Assembly: GCA_014885115.2 (NCBI GenBank)
Contig: WKLE02002161.1
Span: 1-13,492 of the forward strand
Direction of reading: 5' to 3'
DNA: 13,492 nucleotides
Source: Asterionellopsis glacialis
Lineage: Eukaryota; Bacillariophyta; Plagiogrammaphyceae; Rhaphoneidales; Asterionellopsidaceae
Positions within the stretch are counted from its first letter, which is position 1. Each line of letters begins with the position of its first letter. The notes under the pieces are model-generated. The model searched no databases, had not been told where the DNA came from, and worked only from the letters and a program-made list of their open reading frames with translations. A program made the translations under genes and the position numbers. Of the stretch, positions 1-9,700 are shown piece by piece.

Positions 1-649
1 CACGGAAAATCTGTTCCGAAGGGGGTGTTTTCGCCGAGGAGTGAAAAAACTCGATGAATAAACGTTCTACCCCCTTAAAATATGACCTCGACAAGAAAGT
101 GGTCATCGTAAGGGCGGGAGGGCGTCAGAGTATCGAAAGAATATGGGATACATATAGCAATATTAAACTCCTATTACCGTTTCCATTACATGTAAGTACA
201 GACCGACAACGAGAGAAAAGAACATCGATTTAATTCATACACGGTACCCCCGTTTACCCAGAGGTACCTGGTACGCTTATAATCAGGTGCACGTACCAGG
301 TAAGGTTTAATACTACAGAATTTTTTTCTTTACGATTATTTATGACCGAAAAGTCATAAAATTCAAAAGAAAGAGAATAATGCAGTAGAAATCTAGTTAA
401 ATTGTACTATATCTATTGTACTAGCAGGTATGTACATTAATTATTATTAAAATAATCACTATAGAGACTCTAGAGACTATGTGTACCTAAATAAGATCAA
501 GGTGATACATAGGAGGGGGAGATTGTTGGGCTTTCGTCTTCGTTCGTAACTGTTCACGTCCAATTTTGCCACACAGATGTGTCCAGCCTGTTCAGCCAAC
601 GAGACATTGATTCCAGCACTGGAGGTTTACTTCATTTCATCTATTGAAG
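1..649. other. upstream non-coding region and 5' leader of the DUF1800-DUF1501 gene
   Basis: I see no supportable gene on either strand here. The stretch is AT-rich in its middle part (about 300-490) and must hold the promoter and 5' untranslated leader of the gene starting at 650. No convincing TATA box or transcription start can be fixed by eye. An AATAAA hexamer lies near 57-62 and could belong to the 3' end of a gene to the left, but that is weak because diatoms do not rely strongly on this signal. The only clear structure is the inverted repeat at 265-302, listed separately. Confidence 0.55.
265..302. repeat. 11-bp perfect inverted repeat upstream of the large gene
   Basis: TACCTGGTACG at 265-275 is the exact reverse complement of CGTACCAGGTA at 292-302, with a 16-nt spacer. 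It lies about 350 bp before the start codon. It could be a dimeric transcription-factor site or a small hairpin. Nearby GGTACC motifs (243-248 and 264-267) share part of the arm. Its function is unknown. Confidence 0.6.
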
Positions 650-706
650 ATGAAATTCCTTCTTGGCTCTTTCTTCTTCGTCCTTGGTATTGGAGACGCC
701 AATGGA
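650..706 (+). other. signal peptide coding segment
   Basis: The first 19 residues have a Lys at position 2, a hydrophobic core rich in Leu and Phe (FLLGSFFFVLGI) and a small-residue end (D-A-N-G) before Q-L-P. This is a typical ER signal peptide, with likely cleavage after Gly19. N-glycosylation sequons (NIS, NET, NSS) follow soon after, fitting a luminal protein. I see no plastid-type ASAFAP motif at the cleavage site, so a chloroplast destination is unlikely. Confidence 0.8.
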
Positions 707-3700
707 CAACTTCCGGACCCACTCTGGTGTCCCACCGTTGATGATGGTCCAATGCCCCTTTCCGACATGTCAACTGATGTATTGATAAATATCAGTGCTA
801 CCAACGAGACAGGTCAACTCTGCACTTTATCACTCGTTGAAGGGAATTCGTCAATTCCCGTTGCTCGTTCGTATGATGGTCTTGATTGGGAAATAACAGC
901 TGGTCCTCTTGTGAACGAATTGGAGCATCCAACCTGTTCATCCGGTGGGGTATGCTCTTTATCGTTGCCTCCGGTCTCATCAACGGATCAAGTTTACACG
1001 TTGACGTCACTTTTCGATGGCGATCTCACATTAAATAATGAGAAAGTTGTCTCGAAATTATTAACGCAATCTACATTTGGTCCCACCAAACAAGCTATGA
1101 ATGATTTGTTAGCGGCTATAGAGTCATCCTCTTCCGACAGTGTCAACACTACTGATTGGTTTCACAATCAAATCAATGTGATTCCCATGACGAGTCACCG
1201 TGCACATTATCGCCAACGTGCTAACACACGCCTACGACAACAATCGGTCTTGATGGGAACACGATCGTCATGCGAAGTCAATGGACGTTGGAATAAATTT
1301 GCGTTTAGTGAACAGAATCGAGGAGAAACACTCACAACCGAAACGACATCCCAAAATACTACAAAACTAAAGATCCACAATGTGGTATATGCTGAAGTTC
1401 CAGCAACTTCAGAGGACGATTACAATATCATATTGGATCCTCCATTCGTGATTTGCGAAGTTGCTGAATATGTTGGTGGGCCGATGAAAATTGGAAGCAG
1501 AGCAGATGATATGACGGTATGCTCGAGTGGTCACACACAAATTATTCCAAATCCTGCTGTTGCCTTTCTGGATGAAGATTATTTGAGCAGTGTGAATAAT
1601 GTCCAGAATGCATACCTTGTAGATTTAAATCCACCCTTTCTCGACACCAAATTACTCTCTTCCTTCGATGGCGAGTGCTCACTGCCTGCAACAGGACCTG
1701 TCTTTGTCAAAGCATGGGAATATGAAAACTTCACAGGCTCCTTCAATTATTACATCCATGATCATAAACGCGCTATTTGGACGGACAATTCATTGGGATC
1801 TAACAATTTAGAAGCTAGAGATGCCACACGAACATGTCCGACAGTCAAAAAAACATTTCTGAACGAAGACACTTGCCAAACTCAGGTCAGCGAGTGAGTA
1901 TGGCGAGTTTAAATTTTTGTTTTTGTCTGCCGTATTCCTAACGAATACACTGTGATGTCTTGTGGATGGCTGGTGTCTTAGCTAGAGGTTGCATTTCACT
2001 ACTTTTGTTTTGCATCGTTTTCTAAAGAAATGCTTCGATTTCCTTTATCTATTTATACGAATACACACAGATGCTCACCTCCTACCTATACTAGTACAAA
2101 CATCACTCTCACTCCCGAAACAATTCGTAATTTTTACCTCCAAGATGGTTTGTATGCTTATGTCATCAAAGATTTGCGCATCGAAGAGGATGAAGACCAA
2201 GAATTCAAGTCGCCATGTAATGTTGGCGGCACCTATCAAAAATGGGTGCGACTGGACCCTCAAAATGATTCAAATGGCTGTCCTGGTGGTGATTATCCAG
2301 CTGGGTTAGACACCACTGCGTATCAAAAACTTCGTAATGATATTCTGAAATATCGTCAAGATGACAATGTCCGTTTTGGGTATATCAAGCATTATCCTGG
2401 TTGTAATGATCCAGACTCCTTAGCAAAGGGTGCGTCTATCACTGTCGACGAGGGCGATGATCTAAAATCATGTTGGACACATGTCCGACTATTGTCACCT
2501 TGTTCAAGTGGTCTCAGTGCAGCTGATGGAACCTATCGATGGGTCCGCAAGGATAGCACCAACGATTCAGGAGGGTGTGGTGATAGAGAAACCCCATTGG
2601 ACCAAAACGTCAAAGATGTGTTGGTGGCCGCGATTAGTGCTACCTTACAAAATTTACAAAATCCTGAATTGCAACGAGTATTAGATGTAGACCATTCCTT
2701 CGGGGCGGGACAAAATGGTTGTGACGATGGAAAAATCACTGCGTTGGGAGCCAACGTATCTGTTGGCAGCTCGTGCTGGACTCATAGTCATAAAGATGAA
2801 GGGCAAGTATTTGAATTCAGTCCTTGGATATTGAATCATCCTGGGAATGTGGTGGCCTTTAACAGCCATAAACCAAATCCTATTGGGAAACCCGCCGAAC
2901 AGGAACCGACAGGGAATTTAGAAGACAGTGTTACCATTTCATATCCTGACTGGAAGCCTATGTTTCGTTGGGAGGGCGAATAGTACGTATGCGCTCTGAA
3001 TTCAGCTACACTTAATTTATTTGTTTGCTATTCCTTTTCCGTAAAGTACTCAAATTTTACGTTTTACATTTTTCAATGTGTTTCATTGAACTAGTCATCG
3101 CTTCGCGTCGATTGGCAGATATGGCGACACTGTGGACTTCAGTACGCTTGACGCCCAAGCCCAAGGACCAAAAATGGCAGTCTTGGTGGGAGCAACTCAA
3201 AGAGGGAACTTGAATCCTGGTTATGAAGTGTGTGGTTCTCCCAATGAAGTTGGCAATGACCCTACCAAGGGTCACCAGTATAACAACCACATTTACGACG
3301 ACCAAGGAACGGTTGAATATACTGATGTAGACCAAGTCCATCAAACGCAAGTCTCGTCTCTAATGGTTTGGTTCACCGTTGGGCTCAAATCACAGGATCA
3401 GTTGCGTCAACGAGTAGCTTGGGCTCTTTCGGAGATCTTTATTGTGTCGAAAAACGATATTGACAAAACAAAACAAACCGAGTATTGGACGTATTACTAC
3501 GATATCTTTGTGCGTCACGCCTTTGGAAGCTTTCGCAATATCCTCAAAGAAGTTGCTTACAGGTCAGATTTAATTTTTTGTACTTGTTTGGCTGCATTGT
3601 CCTTAAGTGCCTGAAAATGCAAATTTCTCAAACATTTTTTTTCTATGCGTTTACTTTTACTGCAGTCCCCTGATGGGCGAGATGCTTACATATCGAGGAA

Positions 3701-6700
3701 GCAAGTCCTTGGCATGGGGACATGAGGAACGAGGTGCTATGCTCTTCCCCGATGAAAACTTCGCTAGAGAAATCATGCAACTTTTCTCAATTGGCTTGTG
3801 GAAGTTAAATCAGGATGGCACCTACAAGACTGACAACAATGGCAACAAGATTCCGACCTATGATAATGATGATATCACTACATTTGCTCGAGGCTGGACT
3901 GGCTTTGAGAAACAAGTTCCACGCACCAATCATGAATCTATGTACGATCTGAATTCGTTAAACAATTGGCTGGATCCTATGTGGGTTACAACCATAGATG
4001 CAAGAGACGTCTTTCCAAAGCTTGGTTTGGATGACCACAACCTAGGACGACGCTACATTGGCGATTATATGCAACGGTGCGACTCCTTTCCTTCATCAAA
4101 AATCACCGGAGGCGCTTTCTTGAGAAAAGGTGCAAAATATCGTTACCTTGGAACACGTGGCATATCTGATCTCGGTCGTGAAGACCCTAGCTGGTTTGTT
4201 GATCACCAGTTTGCACTCGATGAAACAAATTCTAATTTATTTGAGGCATTATGCAACCAGCAGAACGGAACTTGCAACTTTCAGAGCAACGTTGTTCTAA
4301 CAGAAAATCTAAATTGTTATGGCACTTGCACTGCACAATCTTCACCAGTTACTGAGCCGTGTGAGTGCAGTATTGACGAACCTCGAGTGATCCGTTTGAA
4401 TCCTTCAACACTTACAGGTACTCACTTACCTACCTACTATGAGTACGTCCGCCCCCCATGTGTACAAATGGCAATTCCAGAGGATAATAATGCTGTCACC
4501 GTTGCTGAAATATATAGCCGCGGTGGGTCTATGTGTGGGGATCGCCGGCTACCTTTGGCTAGCGGAGCATGCAAAGACAATTATAGCAGGATGCAAAGTG
4601 TATGTGTCTTCAAGTCGGAGCGTGTGACCCTTGACACAGCCGAGGAACGCTGTCAGGCTGCAGGAAAAACTGTAGGTTCCTGGTCAACCGTTCCAATAAA
4701 TATTAATTGTGGAACGGATAGAGAACAAAATCGGGGGTAAGTTTTTGGTCATAATAGTGCATTTTCTTCCTGCCTTCATTTGACACTGACAGCCATCTCC
4801 GTCATCTTTCTTCTATTTATGAAGAATTCACAAGAAAGCAGGTTTACGTTTTACTTGGACAAATTCTCCCTGTAAGGTGCAAGTGAAGGTAGACCCGGAT
4901 GGCAATATTGGTATAGTTCATGTTCCAACTCATAGCACATCTGTCAAAAAACGTGTGGACAGGGCCACTGCCACGTACTTCCGAGTTCTATGGGACGGTG
5001 ACAGATCATTTCCGACCGTTCAAAACGGTGATTGTGGTCCTTGCGAAGTGGATGGTTCCACTTGTATTTGCGATACAAACGCAACCATTAGTGCTGTCTT
5101 TGACGGCAGTACTTTCCCGTCTCTTGAAGACATACACGCACAATTGCTTATCGGGGCCCCTGACCCTGATATGTTTGATAGTGGTACCTACCTCCCTTGC
5201 AGCGCTCCAATCTGCACTGGCGGAGATGCTGTCGTGTACACGCGCAATATAGAAGTAACCCAGAACGATAATTTCATCCTCGACAGCGACACCATTTTCG
5301 AAGTCCCGAATCCCAACGGTTCAGGTTCGCGTATTTTTCTGAGCAACACCGCTTCTACCGTAAGCCTTGGAGGCGAATTTTCATTCCGAAACCCTCCAAT
5401 GGTAAACAATCCCTTCGACCAAACTCAGCGGGATGCTCTCTACGAGACTGATATGATTCTTGACCACTACTTCCACCATTCGAATGTCGCACCCTTTATT
5501 GCAAAAAGGCTTATCCAACTGCTTGTTACCTCTAATCCGTCTCCCCGCTACGTACAAGCTGTTGCTGAAGCTTTTCGTATTGGGGATATTACTGTCGATT
5601 CCACTACGTTCGGCAATGGAGAATATGGTAATCTTGGTGCAGTGGTAGCTGCTATTTTCACTGATCCAGAAGCACGGTCACTCACGCTTGACTTTGACCC
5701 AACTCATGGAAGTGCTCGTGAACCATTGCTGAAATGTGAGTAAATATATTGCAAATTCCATTCCCTTTCCGTTTCTATACCTTTATCCTTACCTCTTCGT
5801 TCACTAATGTTGACAATTCCTTTCTAAAAGTATTACATTACACACGTTCCATGGAACTGAGTGCGGTTGGCCTGGAAAGAGAAGTGAATCTTTGGGACAT
5901 TCGCAGGAAGTTGGGCCAGGAGGTGTACAATGCACCTTCGGTTTTTTCATTTTTCCTTCCAGATTTTCAGCCAGTTGGACCTGTGATCCAAAAGGGTCTT
6001 GTTTCGCCTGAAGCACAACTTTTCGATGCCCCAAAGCTCGGTATGTAGGAGATGCTGTCACTACAAAATATTTTTTTACGTATTACTTACAAAACTTATT
6101 TTGGTTCCTTTTCTCTTCTGCAAATTAGTTGGTTTCATTAATGGCATAACATCTTTGCCTAAGTATGGACTTAATAATTGTGATGAGAATTATGGTTTTG
6201 GTCATTGGTATTCTACATTGAAAATCCGTGACCATCCTGAAGCAGGAAGATATAATAACTGTAATAATGATTTCGATGAGGCCAACCCAGAAAACGCTCG
6301 AGCTCCTATGGTTCTCCGCTTTAGACCCACAATATGGGAATCAGGCCTGCCAACTTTTGATGCAACAACTCGATTTCTTGACGAAACTTCAGTTGCGGGA
6401 GTAGCTAGCTCTGTAGTTTCCGAGATGGACCTACTTCTCACAGGAGGGAGGCTTGACTCCAACAATCGCGCAATTTTAGAGCAAGCGTATACCGAAGAAG
6501 CCACAAAAGTGGGCATCGATGTAGAGGAAGCGCATTGGAGTGGTCTTCGAGTTGCACAACAGCTTATAGGAGTGACACCGGAATTTCACTCAACAAATGT
6601 TCTCATTGGCGGTTCATCATCGACTCCTACAATTAGGCTCGCTCCTGTAGTAGAGCCCCCTGTCGACCCTGATCCTGTCACTGGATATAAAGCGGTGGTG

Positions 6701-9700
6701 TACCTATTTTTTCGGGGAGGTTTAGATTCATTTAATGTTTTGGTGCCGTTAGCAAATTGCAACCCAACTAGTTTGCATCAACAATACCAAGACGTTCGTA
6801 CTGATGTTGCCATTTCAACTAGTCATTTATTGCCAATCACCGTTCCAAATGGTACACAACCATGCAACCAATTTGGTTTGCATCCAGAACTAACAAAATT
6901 TCAAGAGCTTTATAATCTGAATGAAACAGCTATCTTCGCTAATATTGGCCCCCTTGTTGAACCTATCACAAAGGCCGAGTTTAAAGCTGGAACGAAGGAA
7001 TTACCTCAATCATTGTTTGCGCACAACATCCAACAGCAAGTCACACAAACGGTTCACGCAGAAGACGCTACAGCTGGAGGTGTCCTGGGTCGTATTGGCG
7101 ATGCTATCAATGCTCAAGAAAGCCAAATATTGGGTGCGCAAGTGGAGATCTTTGATGCGTACTCCATTGATGGTAGTCCAAAGATTCTTGAAGGTGCTCC
7201 AGGAATTTCTAAAGTAGCCGATGTTCTATCTGGAAATGGAGTTACTGGTCTCGTTTCATCAGCAAGTATTTTGGAAGGCGGAATACGCAAGCTCAACGAA
7301 AATGTTGCCGACTCTGTGTTTGCTGAAACCTATTCAGAAAAAATAACATATACCCTCGATCGAATAAATCTGCTTGGAGGCACACTTGAAGACACAAATC
7401 TCGCGATCGGCAATTTCCCTTCGACTGACTTGGGCAAGAAATTTGAAACTGTTGCGAAGATTATCCGTGCTCGGGATAGTCTTGAAGCAAAAAGGGATGT
7501 TTTTTACTTACAACATGGTAGTTATGATACGCACTCCGACAATGGTCCTAGGCTTTCAGAGCTACTTGAAGAAGTGAACAATGCAGTAAGCTCTTTTGTT
7601 GACGAAATGAAAGGGCAACAAATATGGGACAACATGACGATAATTACGGCATCTGAATTCAGTAGAACCTTGACTTCCAATGGACACGGAACTGATCACG
7701 CCTGGGGAGGTAATCACTTTATCCTTGGCGGCAACGTCAAAGGAGGCCAGATATTTGGTGATTTTCCGGACGATCTGACAGCAGATGGTCCTCTGAACAT
7801 TGGTCGAGGACGGCTCATCCCAACCATGCCTTGGGAAGCCGTTTGGCATGGAATGGCGCAGTGGATGGGTCTGTCCACAAATCCTGAACTCGATGAAGTC
7901 CTGCCGAATCTTTATCGATTCGATCGTTGCAGTATGCTATACGATCAAGACCTTTTTATTGATGGCGTAAACCCAAGATCAAGTTGTTCGTCCCCACCAC
8001 CGGGACCCCCCCCCGGGCCTGAACCCGGACCAGAACCCGGACCTGAACCCGGACCTGAACCCGGACCTGAACCCGGACCTGGACCTAGTATCTCGTGCAA
8101 CTCTACAAAGACGAAACCAATTGTTGCAACATCATCGTTCTCTTCACCAAATGAGAATGCTAACATAAGCATTAATGCTTTGTGTGCAAAACTCGGCCAA
8201 GTTGCCGCTAATGTGTGTCCTCTTTCAGGAGCTTCGTGTTGCGCCATCACTCAAAAGAGCTGCACTCGTCAGCCCAGTGGCCAACGGCGGCGACTAGATA
8301 ATCAACATACCTTGATTCATAGCTATGATGCTACAGCAGATGGAGTAAGCGGGATCGAGGTAATCATTGACACTGTCGATGGATTGTTTGGAAATTCATC
8401 TGCAGTTCAAGCTGAACTTCACACTGATGAGGAATTCAGCAATCTTGTGGCTGAGGAAGGATCAGTGTCTGTCTCCGTTGATTTCAATTATGAAATTAGT
8501 CTTTTAAGCGACCAAACCAGTGTACAGTTTAGTGATGAACATCAAAATGAAGAGCTTGTCTTGCACTACAACATATCAGACAAACCCGCCAAAATAACAA
8601 TTTACAAGAGCGACTGTAACACACTTGCGCCTGCGGCTCTTGAGGTTCTACCTATAATTCGAGTTGATGGTACACCAAGTACTACAAATGATAATATTAC
8701 TGTACCAATTGATGTGAAACAAGATCTAGTTCAGGATGAAACAAATGGCGTTTGGACATACGATTCCAACCTCAATGAAGGGCAGATATCTTTTTGTGCA
8801 CGGTTGGACCTCTATGCAACACCAGCCAAGTCTGCAAGTATTAATTTTCACGAGGTGAAAGTAAATGTTACTGTCAACATGGCGAAAGGATTTGCAATTA
8901 CGTCCATTACAACTGACCGCAACGAAGCTACTGGCACCGAAAAGGAGACTACTGCTAATTACACTCTGAATGCATATCAGTGTATAGATAATGGTGGAAC
9001 TCTGGAGGAATCCAATACCTCCATGAAACAGGGGAGCACCCTTGGTATTTGTGTCGGTTTAGGTGATACTGCTCCTTCGGGAGTTTCTTTGCAAAGGATT
9101 GAAAACTTAACTTTGAACCAAGTCTATGGTGGTAACTCAATTGTTGTTTCAGCGGAGCCAATAAAAAATGGAGTATCTGATGATTTGACTGATGTGTCAT
9201 GTGGTTTGACTGGAGGAAGAGTTTGTATGGCTAAGACCATGGTTCTTTCCAAGTTTTTCGATCCAGAGGCAAACAATGCGCCAATTGATGTGTCAGGGGA
9301 AGTGATATTCAATTTTGGTCGAAGGAGACTCGTGGGAGCACATCACATCTCTGAACTTCAACAAAGCTCGACCAAGAATCAGAAAATGATGGTTTCTGAC
9401 GCTGGGACTCAGCCAGCTCGTAACCTTCAACATGAATATGATACTGAAGATGTTTTATCAAACAGTTTCCGACTTATCATCGAATTAGAAAAACCAATTG
9501 AAAGTACTCCTATAGGAAGTCCCAAAAAAGAGACCGATGAAGTAGCTATAAAAGACAACAAGAGCATGGATCTTGTTTTTGGATTGATCGGCACTGGATT
9601 CATTATCAGCATGATCATAGTTGTTATTGTTCATCAAAGAAGGAATAGGGAGGATGAAGAATATGATGACTTAGTCTTGACGGGTACTAATGGTATCAAA

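Larger units (their letters stand above)
1050..6140 (+). other. DUF1800 domain (interrupted by introns and insertions)
   Basis: The family's recognisable blocks appear in order across exons 1-7. They are LLTQSTFGPT near residue 136 (exon 1), W-F-H-N-Q followed by R-Q-R-A-N (exon 1), QLRQRVAWALSEIFIVS near 820 (exon 3), PLMGEML and then PDENFAREIMQLFSIGL near 903 with DGT and the FARGWTGF block (exon 4), FLRKGAKYRYLG (exon 4), HSNVAPFIAKRLIQLLVTSNPSPRYV near 1450 (exon 5, quoted here as two blocks: HSNVAPFIAKRLIQLL and VTSNPSPRYV), REPLLKLLHYTRS across intron 5, and YNAPSVFSFFLPDFQP near 1567 (exon 6). Bacterial members usually have about 450-600 residues. This one covers nearly 1500 because of large Cys-rich inserts. 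The family's molecular function is unknown. Confidence 0.88.

Noticed and set aside
3111..3120. Acceptor GGCAG at 3118 for intron 2
   Set aside because: It looks better than the AG at 3094 but would create TA+A, a stop, at the junction with the 2982 donor.
7945..8250. Minus-strand open frame with a (G-S-G-P)n-like repeat
   Set aside because: It is the antisense shadow of the E-P-G-P minisatellite in the real plus-strand exon.
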